From NCBI RefSeq assembly GCF_000243715.2, contig NZ_AHMO02000008.1, positions 669,001 to 733,000 of the forward strand: a stretch of DNA of 64,000 nt, given 5' to 3'. The stretch comes from Leptospira broomii serovar Hurstbridge str. 5399. GTDB lineage: Bacteria; Spirochaetota; Leptospiria; Leptospirales; Leptospiraceae. A program made the translations under genes and the position numbers. Shown piece after piece: positions 29,609-38,015 of this stretch. How positions within the stretch are numbered: position 1 is the stretch's first letter; each line of letters opens with the position of its first letter. The notes below the pieces were generated by a model. That model worked only from the letters and a program-made list of their open reading frames with translations, did not search any database and was not told the DNA's origin.

Positions 29609-30928
29609 ATGGAAATTAACGGGAAACAAACCAAGAACGCCTGGAGAATTCTGATTCTATTATTCTTTGCGAACCTTTTAAATTTTTTTGATCGAACGAT
29701 ACCTGCAATCATCATAGAACCGATTCGTCATGAATGGAATTTGACCGATCTTCAGCTTGGAGTCATAGGTTCCGCGTTTACGATTATATATGCGATGGCC
29801 GGCATTCCCTTGGGACGCCTGGCCGATACGGGAATTCGCAAAAAAATCATGGGTTGGGGATTAGCAGCCTGGAGTGCGTTTACCGCAATTAACGGTCTAG
29901 CGTGGAACTATACTTCTTTTGTATTCGTTAGGATGGCGGTGGGAATTGGCGAAGCAAGCTATGCTCCTGCAGCGAATTCATTGATCGGCGATCTGTTTCC
30001 GGCTCATAAGCGCGCACGTGCTATGGGCATTTTCATGTTGGGGTTACCTCTCGGCTTAGTCCTTGCTTTTTTTACGGTCGGCGCTACGGTAAAAGCTTTC
30101 GGGACTTGGCGGGCGCCGTTTTTTATCGCCGCAATTCCGGGAATTCTATTAGCCGTCTTTTTATTTTTTATTAAGGAGCCGCCGAGAGGCGCAGCCGAAG
30201 CGGTATCGATATCCGACAAAAAAATCGACCGCCCCATCTATACGGTCATGAAAAACCGAACCATGTGGTGGATCATACTTTCCGGTCTAACTTTCAACTT
30301 CGCGGCATACTCCGTAAATACCTTCTTAGTTTCTTTACTCCAACGATATTTTCATATTTCATTAACTAATGCCGCGGTTACCACCGGCTTCATCGTAGGC
30401 ATTACGGGGTTAGTCGGCTTAACCGTAGGCGGATGGATCGCGGATAAAATTCATCAAAAATCGGAACGCGGACGTTTGCTTTTTGGCGCAATAAATCTTT
30501 TGATATCCGGAATCGCAATTTGGTATGCCTTGAGTCAAACCGATGAATTCATAATTTCTTTTGCGATACTGTTCGCTCTCGGTTGGCTTGCATCATATAA
30601 TTATTATACTTGCGTGTATCCCGCAATTCAGGATGTCATCGAACCTAGACTCCGAGCTACTGCAATGGCGCTTTATTTTGCGGCGATGTATTTGCTGGGA
30701 GGCGCTGCGGGGCCGGCAGTCGTAGGCTGGCTATCCGATTACCTAGCTCGCGCCGCAATGGTTCGCGCAGGAGCGATCGAGATTTCGGAACAATTCAAAG
30801 CTATCGGTTTGCACGATGCATTGTATTTAATCCCCATTATGGTATTTGCAACTGCAGCCTTTGTTTTCTTAGCTTCCAGAAGCTTTCCTAAAGACGCGGC
30901 AAATATGAAACGGGATATGTCTAGCTGA
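29609..30928 (+). CDS. MFS transporter, spinster-like
   Basis: 439 residues with about 12 transmembrane helices. The N-terminus FANLLNFFDRTIPAIIIEPI and the loop 2-3 motif GIPLGRLADTGIRKKIMGWG are typical of the spinster-type major facilitator branch, with MAVGIGEASYAPAANSLIGD (helix 4) conserved. Substrate unknown; lipid-like or organic anion substrates have been reported for the branch. GGAGATTTCATTCG upstream provides a ribosome site. It is followed by a 13-bp inverted repeat at 30936-30971. Confidence 0.85.
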   Translation: MEINGKQTKNAWRILILLFFANLLNFFDRTIPAIIIEPIRHEWNLTDLQLGVIGSAFTIIYAMAGIPLGRLADTGIRKKIMGWGLAAWSAFTAINGLAWNYTSFVFVRMAVGIGEASYAPAANSLIGDLFPAHKRARAMGIFMLGLPLGLVLAFFTVGATVKAFGTWRAPFFIAAIPGILLAVFLFFIKEPPRGAAEAVSISDKKIDRPIYTVMKNRTMWWIILSGLTFNFAAYSVNTFLVSLLQRYFHISLTNAAVTTGFIVGITGLVGLTVGGWIADKIHQKSERGRLLFGAINLLISGIAIWYALSQTDEFIISFAILFALGWLASYNYYTCVYPAIQDVIEPRLRATAMALYFAAMYLLGGAAGPAVVGWLSDYLARAAMVRAGAIEISEQFKAIGLHDALYLIPIMVFATAAFVFLASRSFPKDAANMKRDMSS

Positions 30929-30935
30929 ACGAGAC

Positions 30936-30971
30936 TGCACAGTTAGCGGGAGAATTTTCGCTAACTGTGCA
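30936..30971. terminator. Inverted repeat between convergent genes, possible bidirectional terminator
   Basis: The arms TGCACAGTTAGCG (30936-30948) and its perfect complement (30959-30971) enclose a 10-nt loop. It lies just after the MFS stop and 13 bp before the end of the minus-strand gene 30984-31412, so it could stop both. There is no immediate T-run on the plus strand; a T-rich stretch begins 10-15 nt later. Confidence 0.6.
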
Positions 30972-30983
30972 CGCTTGATTTCC

Positions 30984-31412
30984 TTATTTTTTGCCCAATC
31001 GAATCAGGGTAATCGCGATGCAAACCGCGGATAAAGTCGAAGTCCATGCGGGTAACGGAAAGAAATAAACGAATTCGATAACGGCAAGGCCGGATAGATT
31101 GAAAAGAATCGGGTAAAGTAGATTCTTAGCATTCTGCGGATTTGATACCGCCACTCCGCCCAAAATCCATAATAAAATCGTAATAGAAAAGAGAGCCAGA
31201 GACAAGGCAATCCCCATGCCATAGTAAAAATCGTCATAAGAACGATTCGTCAATTCTCCCATCATCGGGACCTTGACCTCGGACATTGTCTGAATCAAAG
31301 CCTTTGCAGGAGGATCCTGAATGTTTTTTCTCGTCTGCATGCCGAATGTATGACCGACAGCATGGAAAAGAATTAAGAATGCAGCTATCCGTAGTAATAT
31401 CTTAGGATTCAT
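30984..31412 (-). CDS. Small membrane protein of unknown function, four helices
   Basis: 142 residues with four hydrophobic helices at about 5-20, 65-85, 95-113 and 118-138, and a conserved-looking loop (TRKNIQDPPAKALIQTMSEV, YDDFYYGMG). I do not recognise a catalytic motif. It is the last of a run of minus-strand genes with the VOC protein 44 bp upstream and the AraC regulator before that, so the three could be one unit. Confidence 0.7.
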   Translation of the reverse strand: MNPKILLRIAAFLILFHAVGHTFGMQTRKNIQDPPAKALIQTMSEVKVPMMGELTNRSYDDFYYGMGIALSLALFSITILLWILGGVAVSNPQNAKNLLYPILFNLSGLAVIEFVYFFPLPAWTSTLSAVCIAITLIRLGKK

Positions 31413-31456
31413 AGTTTCTACCTTTCTAATTGAGTCAAAATTTGAGAGTTACATAA

Positions 31457-31822
31457 TTAGGGATTTTGCAAGCCGACCCGATTTCCTTCAGTATCGATAA
31501 AGAATCCGATATACCCGGCTTCCGAGGAAAGAAACGTTTTCTTCATTACGATTTGCCCGTCCGCAGTTTCGACTTTTTGCAAAATCTTATCCAAATCTTC
31601 CCCTCCATCCAAATAGACTATGATCCCATTATCGGATGGAGAGTATGATTCCCCTTGAACCAATGCGCCGCAATTAAAAGAATCGTCGCTCGGGAAAATC
31701 GCATATTTGATCGGACCTATTTCCATCCGATGAAATTCCACTCCTAAAATTTTAGAATAGAATTCGATGGCTCTGTCCAAGTTTATGACCGGAATCTCAA
31801 TCCAGTTCGCTAGGTGTTTCAT
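31457..31822 (-). CDS. VOC-family (glyoxalase/dioxygenase fold) protein
   Basis: 121 residues, two beta-alpha-beta-beta-beta modules: NWIEIPVINLDRAIEFYSKI and DGQIVMKKTFLSSEAGYIGF. Metal-ligand positions are only partly kept (Glu in NWIEIP, Asp/Glu in IDTEGN). The family includes glyoxalases, antibiotic-binding proteins and many uncharacterised members; no specific substrate can be proposed. It precedes the small membrane gene and follows the AraC gene by 75 bp. Confidence 0.85.
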   Translation of the reverse strand: MKHLANWIEIPVINLDRAIEFYSKILGVEFHRMEIGPIKYAIFPSDDSFNCGALVQGESYSPSDNGIIVYLDGGEDLDKILQKVETADGQIVMKKTFLSSEAGYIGFFIDTEGNRVGLQNP

Positions 31823-31897
31823 ATTTCCTCTTTCGTAAATTTGAATAGAAAGACAATACTAGATCCAGGCAGGATTGTATTGTAAAAATGGGACATT

Positions 31898-32713
31898 CTA
31901 ATCCGGAAATAGTTTTCCATAATCGGTCGCGTCCTCTATGTAACGTCCCGGAGAACTTCCGGTAAACCTACGAAAGTCTTTAATAAAATGAGCCTGATCA
32001 TAATAGCGATCGTAGAAAATTCGGTCCTGCAATTTAGATGATTTCCGGTTTTTAACGATTTTGTAAATAGATTGGAATCGAAAAACGTTTGCCAATAGCT
32101 TAGGACCTACTCCGATCGATTCCATAAATCTTCGGTTCAGATGACGTCTCGAAAAACCTAATTCGAGGGACAAATCTTGGATGGTTTTTCGGCCTGCGTT
32201 CATTCGCAGGTCCTTGACTGCATATTCGATTAACGAGTCGCGATTTTTCTTTCGCCTTAATCTTTGAATTAAACAATCTTGAATATATTCCACCTTCTGT
32301 ACCACTGAAGGAAGATCCATGAGCTTATCTTCCCACTCCCGAACTTTGTCGCCGAATAAGTCCGATGCGCTTAACGTACCGTTCGCGATTTCAAACATGG
32401 ATAAATCGAAAAAACGATAAGCTGCCTCGGGTTGGAGAATAATGCCGATAGTACCAAGCCCATGCTCGAAATTCAGATAACCAGGTTCGGTTCTCATTCC
32501 TGAAATGATTAAATTCGAGGTCCGATGAAGCCGCCCCTTCTCGGCGATAGTACAGCGAATATTCCCATAAAAGGGAAAAATAATCTTAATTTCCCCGTCT
32601 GGAACGATCAACCAACTAGGTAAAACGATTTCCTTTCCTCGATTTTGATGAACCCATATCTTCGCGACTGAATCCTGTAATTCTCTCTTCGGTTTGAAAA
32701 AAGTAATATCCAT
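31898..32713 (-). CDS. AraC-family transcriptional regulator
   Basis: 271 residues. The N-terminal domain (about 1-150, FKPKRELQDSVAKIWVHQNR, VPDGEIKIIFPF) is of the type common in stand-alone AraC regulators. The C-terminal pair of helix-turn-helix motifs spans about 160-260 (TIQDLSLELGFSRRHLNRRF and YDRYYDQAHFIKDFRRFTGS). The downstream VOC and membrane genes are likely targets. Confidence 0.9.
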   Translation of the reverse strand: MDITFFKPKRELQDSVAKIWVHQNRGKEIVLPSWLIVPDGEIKIIFPFYGNIRCTIAEKGRLHRTSNLIISGMRTEPGYLNFEHGLGTIGIILQPEAAYRFFDLSMFEIANGTLSASDLFGDKVREWEDKLMDLPSVVQKVEYIQDCLIQRLRRKKNRDSLIEYAVKDLRMNAGRKTIQDLSLELGFSRRHLNRRFMESIGVGPKLLANVFRFQSIYKIVKNRKSSKLQDRIFYDRYYDQAHFIKDFRRFTGSSPGRYIEDATDYGKLFPD

Positions 32714-32890
32714 AAGATATAGTCCGCATAGATCCTACGTTCACGGTTTTCACCTTGTATAACAAAAACAGGAACCGACGGAGAATCTATGACGTTAAAC
32801 GATCCGGTTTAAACGAAAAGAAGTCAATTAAGTTTGAACCCGAGAGACTGAATGATAAAGACAGATCAACAAAATCTCTCGGAACAAATC

Positions 32891-33532
32891 CTATTGGGGC
32901 GATTTCCGTCGAAATCTAGGCGCAATCGCATAATTCAACTGTATCAAAAATATTGCGATAATGCTGAGATAATTATTTACAAAGCAAAGTAAGGCTGCGA
33001 CCGCATAAAGAATCTGAGCGTAAATCACCCTATTCCGAATCGTTCTATCGATCTGGCGAATCATCGTGTGTGTCAGATCGACGAGGCCGTTTTGATAAGC
33101 GTAGGCCCAATGAAAATAAATGGTAGTACCGAGTAGAACGATATTAAGCCAATATAAACCTATCGCTGTTTTAAATTCGATGAATTCACTCAGAAAGGCC
33201 GTCGTAAACGGCAGTAGCGTTACGAAAGCGAGATATAGGATGGATATCCAGCTTAGATGGCGGTCGCTTCGAACAATAAACGTGTATTGCATGGAGTGCC
33301 CAACCCAAAATATTCCGAGAGTAATGAAACTCAAACAATAGCTCAAGAGCTTGTGTGCGATTGAAATCAGATGAACACATAAATCCGTTTCCGAATGAAT
33401 CGTCTCCGCTATCGGAACTTTTATATCCAGCACTAAGAGAGTGAACGCAACGGCAAAAACTCCATCGGCTAAGGCCTCGGTCCGATGGATTCTTTGTCCG
33501 GCTATTTCATTGTAGTTGTGAGTTCCGGACAT
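32891..33532 (-). CDS. TMEM175-like (DUF1211) membrane protein, putative potassium channel
   Basis: 213 residues with six hydrophobic helices. The N-terminal motif HRTEALADGVFAVAFTLLVL corresponds to the R..AF.DGVFAIAITLLVL signature of TMEM175 channels; the usual Phe-Ser before Asp-Gly is Leu-Ala here, which would alter the pore-lining helix. Bacterial members conduct K+ as tetramers. Channel activity for this variant is an inference. Confidence 0.85.
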   Translation of the reverse strand: MSGTHNYNEIAGQRIHRTEALADGVFAVAFTLLVLDIKVPIAETIHSETDLCVHLISIAHKLLSYCLSFITLGIFWVGHSMQYTFIVRSDRHLSWISILYLAFVTLLPFTTAFLSEFIEFKTAIGLYWLNIVLLGTTIYFHWAYAYQNGLVDLTHTMIRQIDRTIRNRVIYAQILYAVAALLCFVNNYLSIIAIFLIQLNYAIAPRFRRKSPQ

Positions 33533-33652
33533 TCGAGATTACCGTTAAAATATTATCGTGTTTGAACAGTGAAGCAGCGCCGAACCTTTTTTTGTAACGA
33601 ACACAAAGGAATAAATTATGTTTTCGTCGGCCAACTCTCGGAGAGTTTATTC

Positions 33653-34096
33653 TTAAAGCCGCCAGTAAGCTAAAATCATTCCTATCGTTTGCAGCGAAAC
33701 GAAATAGTATGCGGCATTAATTGAAAAAAGTTTCCAAGAACGACCTTCCCAAGAAACAGAACCGAATAAAAGAGGAACATAGTACCCGATCCAGGTAAAA
33801 AAAGCCGCAAAGAATCCGTACGTCCAAGCAGGCTGATCTTGCCCAACTTTCCAGGAGGAAGGTCGCCAAATATCCACGCTATGTGCTAATACGTAAGCAG
33901 TCAGAAAGGATCCTATTACCATCAATACCAAAGACTTTATCATTTGTTTGTTATCGGGTTTCATATCCTTAGGGAAGCCCATTTCCGCTGCCCATGCTTT
34001 ACCGAATAACGGTCCGTACCAAAGAAAACCGATTGCGATATTCGACAAAACTCCTGCGAGAATTGCGAGGTAATTTAAATGAATTTCGGGTTGCAT
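33653..34096 (-). CDS. DUF1761 membrane protein
   Basis: 147 residues, four predicted helices. The opening LAGVLSNIAIGFLWYGPLFG and the middle GSFLTAYVLAHSVDIW are the signature of the DUF1761 family, whose function is unknown. A ribosome site GGAGGGG lies just before the start (34104-34110 on +). It stands alone between the channel gene and the cyclase. Confidence 0.85.
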   Translation of the reverse strand: MQPEIHLNYLAILAGVLSNIAIGFLWYGPLFGKAWAAEMGFPKDMKPDNKQMIKSLVLMVIGSFLTAYVLAHSVDIWRPSSWKVGQDQPAWTYGFFAAFFTWIGYYVPLLFGSVSWEGRSWKLFSINAAYYFVSLQTIGMILAYWRL

Positions 34097-34183
34097 AAAC
34101 CCCTCCTGGTCCGGGGGAGCTTTATATCTTTCTTAAAAAGTGAGTCAAGTATTTATTAAAACTTATAAGACCGAGTATGAATA

Positions 34184-36277
34184 TTACGTTTCAATTTCTT
34201 CGATGTGTGAAGAGTGTGTGACCGGGTACAAGCGCTTTAAATAAAGTTGAGTAGCTTTATCTTCCGGAAAAACTTTAATCACTCTTTCAAAGTAATTCTT
34301 CGCATCTTCGAAAGCTTTTGCATGAAAGCTTTGGACAGCTTGTTCATAATCCACTTTTGTACGTAATTTCAAATCTTGATCCTCGGGCTCGTCGCCGTCG
34401 ATGATTTCATATACGGAAACAGGTTTTTGTTTTCCCTTAACTTTAACACGGTCCAAAAATCGAAAATGAAATTTTCCATTCGCTTTAACTTCCTCGACCG
34501 TGCTTTCACTTACTGCAATCCTAGACCCGTAAACTTTTGTAAGACTTTCTATTCTGGATGCCAAATTAACGGTGTCAGATATAACGGTACCTTCCAACCT
34601 TTCCTCAGCGCCAATCGTGCCCAACATTAACGAGCCGGCATGTATTCCAACACCGATCTGGATAGGAACATATCCCTGTTTATGCCGATGTGAATTATAT
34701 TCTTTCAAATATCTTTGCATTTCAACTCCAGCGGATACTGCATCTATTACATTTCTTTGAAATAATGCCATGATGGCGTCACCGATAAATTTATCGATAA
34801 AACCGTTATGCCTCTGGATGATCGGACTCATTCTACCTAAATATGAATTAATAAAATTGAAATTTTCCGCAGGAGTCATCTGTTCCGATAGTGTTGTAAA
34901 AGAGCGGATATCGCTAAAAAGAACCGCCATATTTTTCTGAATTTGATCGCCTAACTTAACGTCTAATATCGAATCTTTGCCAAGATTTGCCAAGAAATCT
35001 CGAGGAACGAAGCGTGCATAAGATTCAGTTAGAATTTTTTGCATTTCGAGCGTCTTAGCTTGCGCCTCCTCTTTTTCCCTCTTAATCGTATTGATTCGAG
35101 AAGCTAACGCGAATGATAATAGGATAACTTCTAGTCCGGCTCCGATTTGCAATCCATAGTTTGTTAAAAAAACATCCGGGAGTACGGCAAAAGATTTTAG
35201 CCCATAAAGAATCCCGCCTGAAAGAAGTGTTAACCAAGCTATTAAATAATAAATGGCAGGTCTATATCCCTTATTCAAAACATAAAAAGCGCAACCTAAT
35301 ACCAAAGGAACATTAAGCATCGCATAAACCGCAAGAACCCATAAAATGGAAGAGATCTTTACGAAAATAGATACGATAGTAAGGACTATTCCAACCATGC
35401 TGGATATAATTAAAATCTTATCCACCCGAGGAGTATTCTCATAAGTTATCAGGAAATATCTCGAAAAAAGAATTACAAAAACGGGAAGTAACGGAATCAA
35501 AAATGTCGGAGCGTAGCTGGCCAACCATGTTGAATTCGGCCAGACAAATTGGAAGGCTAAACCGTTTAAACTCATCTGTAAGAGGCCAAAGGTAACAATA
35601 TATAAAACGTAAAAGAAATAGCTCAGATCCTTGACAGTAAAGAATAAGAACAAATTGTACAAGGCCATGACGAAAATAAGCCCGTAGTACAATCCGAATA
35701 TAAATTGTTCCGTCGCATTACGATTCGCAAAAGCCTTTTCGCTCAGAATTTGAATGGGAAGAGAGATCGTACTCTCTGATTCAACTCTTAGGTAAAAAAC
35801 GGATTCGATTCCTAACTCTCCATCGTTATGCAACGGTAACTCAAATAGAAAGTTTCTATGGCTAATTTCCCTCTCACGAAATAGAAGTTTGTCTCCTGCC
35901 TTTTTTACCGTGTAACCGCTTTTCGACGGCAGGTAGAGGTCCACATGATCAAGTACAGGATGGCTGATTTCTAGATACCAACTACGCACGTTTCTGGATT
36001 TATTTTGCAGAGGAATTCGAACCCAATATGCAAAATCAGTTATTCCAAAATTCGTTTTTTCCGGAATTGCAAATTTAATATCTTTTTTGCCCTCTACTAT
36101 ATCCTCAATAGTTAAGTCCTTGCTTCTATCCACATAAAATGAAACAGATTTTCCGATATCATATTGATCTTTATCGTCCGTGAGAATTATATCATCAACA
36201 TATCCTTCCTGACCTTGAATAGGGAAATTCAATAAAAAAAATACCAAGAGGAATATAGTAGAAGAAAGTTTATTCAT
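34184..36277 (-). CDS. Class III nucleotide cyclase with 7TM-DISM sensor
   Basis: 697 residues: signal peptide (1-22), periplasmic 7TMR-DISM extracellular domain (about 25-185, SFYVDRSKDLTIED), seven transmembrane helices (about 195-405), a short coiled coil, then a class III cyclase domain (about 430-640). Metal-binding Asp residues are in MAVLFSDIRSFTTLSE and KFIGDAIMALF; the transition-state Asn/Arg are in SDTVNLASRIE. A short TPR-like C-terminus follows (YEQAVQSFHAKAFEDAKNYF). It makes cAMP or cGMP; the nucleotide cannot be fixed from motifs with certainty. It starts 1 bp after the SDR stop, so the two are co-transcribed. Confidence 0.88.
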   Translation of the reverse strand: MNKLSSTIFLLVFFLLNFPIQGQEGYVDDIILTDDKDQYDIGKSVSFYVDRSKDLTIEDIVEGKKDIKFAIPEKTNFGITDFAYWVRIPLQNKSRNVRSWYLEISHPVLDHVDLYLPSKSGYTVKKAGDKLLFREREISHRNFLFELPLHNDGELGIESVFYLRVESESTISLPIQILSEKAFANRNATEQFIFGLYYGLIFVMALYNLFLFFTVKDLSYFFYVLYIVTFGLLQMSLNGLAFQFVWPNSTWLASYAPTFLIPLLPVFVILFSRYFLITYENTPRVDKILIISSMVGIVLTIVSIFVKISSILWVLAVYAMLNVPLVLGCAFYVLNKGYRPAIYYLIAWLTLLSGGILYGLKSFAVLPDVFLTNYGLQIGAGLEVILLSFALASRINTIKREKEEAQAKTLEMQKILTESYARFVPRDFLANLGKDSILDVKLGDQIQKNMAVLFSDIRSFTTLSEQMTPAENFNFINSYLGRMSPIIQRHNGFIDKFIGDAIMALFQRNVIDAVSAGVEMQRYLKEYNSHRHKQGYVPIQIGVGIHAGSLMLGTIGAEERLEGTVISDTVNLASRIESLTKVYGSRIAVSESTVEEVKANGKFHFRFLDRVKVKGKQKPVSVYEIIDGDEPEDQDLKLRTKVDYEQAVQSFHAKAFEDAKNYFERVIKVFPEDKATQLYLKRLYPVTHSSHIEEIET

Positions 36278-36278
36278 A

Positions 36279-37133
36279 TCACTTATGAATTCCTAATGTT
36301 TTTGAAATTAATTTATCGAAAATTCGAGTCGGCAGATACTTCGGTAGAATTGTGTCGGTGAAGAAACTACTTTTTAAAAAATACCTAACCCTAGGGTTTG
36401 GACTTTGTATCGCGTCTATGATTGCTGCTATAACTTTTTCCATCGGAACGCCAGCTTTAGCTTTTTTTTCATTTATTTGGACGAACTTTAATAGGGAATT
36501 CTTATATTCCGAATCTTCAGAAATTTTTAAAATCCCTTCATTAATTTTATCCGTCAACGGAGTCAATATAGCACCGGGCAAGATTGAAATAACATCAATA
36601 CCATATAAACTTAATTCCCGTCTTAGGCCATCCGTCAATGCTTCCAGTCCATATTTGGAGACGGAATAAGCAGCCAAAAACGGGAATGTTCGTATTCCGC
36701 TCATAGAACTTATATTAATGATACGTCCAGGTGGAATCGTTGAATTTTTCTTTCCACCCAAAAATGCTATAAATTTTTGGACTACAAGAAACGGGCCGAT
36801 CAAATTAATTTCGATTTGCATTCGAAAAGAGTCAACCGGTAATTCGACAAGTGGGCCCGGAATCACGACGCCTGCATTATTAACGATCGCTCGTAAACCA
36901 TTGCTTCCTAAAATTTTTCCTACTTCGTGAGCAGCGGCAGATACGGCAATTTCGTCCGTTACATCAAAATATATCGGATGAAACCGATCACCCAACCTGT
37001 CCCTAAGAGCGGTGCCTTGCTGTTTTGAGCGGATGCTTCCGAAAACAAAAAAACCTTTATTAATTAAAGTTTCCGTCAAGGCAAGCCCGACTCCTGAATT
37101 AACTCCCGTAACAAGAATATATTCCATAGGCAC
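36279..37133 (-). CDS. Short-chain dehydrogenase/reductase
   Basis: 284 residues, classical SDR: nucleotide loop TGVNSGVGLALTETL near residue 9 (TGxxxGxG), NNAGV, catalytic Ser in INISSMSGI and YSVSKYGLEALTDGLRRELS with Tyr-X3-Lys. The C-terminal part (230-284) resembles the retinol/steroid-type SDRs (DAIQSPNPRVRYFLKS). Substrate unknown. Given the neighbouring GMC oxidase and sterol-desaturase-type genes, a lipid alcohol is plausible. It overlaps no neighbour but is coupled to the cyclase. Confidence 0.88.
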   Translation of the reverse strand: MPMEYILVTGVNSGVGLALTETLINKGFFVFGSIRSKQQGTALRDRLGDRFHPIYFDVTDEIAVSAAAHEVGKILGSNGLRAIVNNAGVVIPGPLVELPVDSFRMQIEINLIGPFLVVQKFIAFLGGKKNSTIPPGRIINISSMSGIRTFPFLAAYSVSKYGLEALTDGLRRELSLYGIDVISILPGAILTPLTDKINEGILKISEDSEYKNSLLKFVQINEKKAKAGVPMEKVIAAIIDAIQSPNPRVRYFLKSSFFTDTILPKYLPTRIFDKLISKTLGIHK

Positions 37134-37206
37134 ATTCTTTACAATTCGTAAGCCTCGTGCAAATTATTTATTGCTTTTTTAGAATTTTCCAATATTCTTC
37201 GCCTTC

Positions 37207-37950
37207 ATGACAGGTATCGGCCATTTATCTTCAGCATTCATACTGAAATGTAAATTTAAAGAAACTCCACTTTGGATTCTCCTTGTCGCAGCGGAAATTG
37301 TCGAGATGGTTTGGGTATTCCTAAATCTCAATCCGTTTGGATTCTCTCCTGCTTTAGAATATATGAAAATAGAAATACCTTTTCTTTATATTGGAAACAT
37401 GAAGCTTCTAAGCCAACAATATTCGCATTCGTTGGTGGGAGGAATGATAATAGGCATTCTCTACTTTTTCATTCTGAAAACATCCAAAATTACTTCCGCT
37501 TTGCGTTATATTGCAATCGCGATTCCCGTTAGCGGTCATTGGTTTTTGGACTATCTGGTCCATGACCATGATCTTCAAATTTTCCCAATTTCAGATACGA
37601 TCAAAGTCGGCCCTTTATATTCTTTTAATTTTTCCGATCCTAACCTTGGCATTAGTGCGACAGTTCCAATGTTAGGATTCGGTATTCAGGCATTCTTTTC
37701 CACCGTATGTGCATATTATTTTCTAAAGAATTTTCAATTCTCCGAAGTAACGCGTAAGCGAAATTTTATAATCGGGTTCGTTATACTCAATCTACTCTCA
37801 TTGCCCATTTTTATAAAAGGTTTAATGACTTTTCTAATTAGATCGGAAGTTTGGATGGCCATTACAGTGCTCTCTGATATGATATTTGCTGGAATTGTAC
37901 TTTTATATTTATCTAAAGATGCGACCCCAATTGCACCGACGAATTCATAA
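37207..37950 (+). CDS. Multi-pass membrane protein, DUF457/YdjM-like metal-dependent hydrolase candidate
   Basis: 247 residues with about seven hydrophobic helices. Histidine motifs on the pattern of the YdjM/DUF457 family are present: GHLSSAF (residue 5), YSHSLVGGM (about 76) and GHWFLDYLVHDHD (about 110). The family is annotated as metal-dependent hydrolases on weak grounds. The protein is divergently transcribed from the SDR and converges on the hydrolase at 38016. Confidence 0.65.
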   Translation: MTGIGHLSSAFILKCKFKETPLWILLVAAEIVEMVWVFLNLNPFGFSPALEYMKIEIPFLYIGNMKLLSQQYSHSLVGGMIIGILYFFILKTSKITSALRYIAIAIPVSGHWFLDYLVHDHDLQIFPISDTIKVGPLYSFNFSDPNLGISATVPMLGFGIQAFFSTVCAYYFLKNFQFSEVTRKRNFIIGFVILNLLSLPIFIKGLMTFLIRSEVWMAITVLSDMIFAGIVLLYLSKDATPIAPTNS

Positions 37951-38015
37951 GTTCTGGCCGATTCCCGTTCATCATCCGATCCAAAATCGATAGATTAGGG
38001 TCTTTAGCTGGATTT

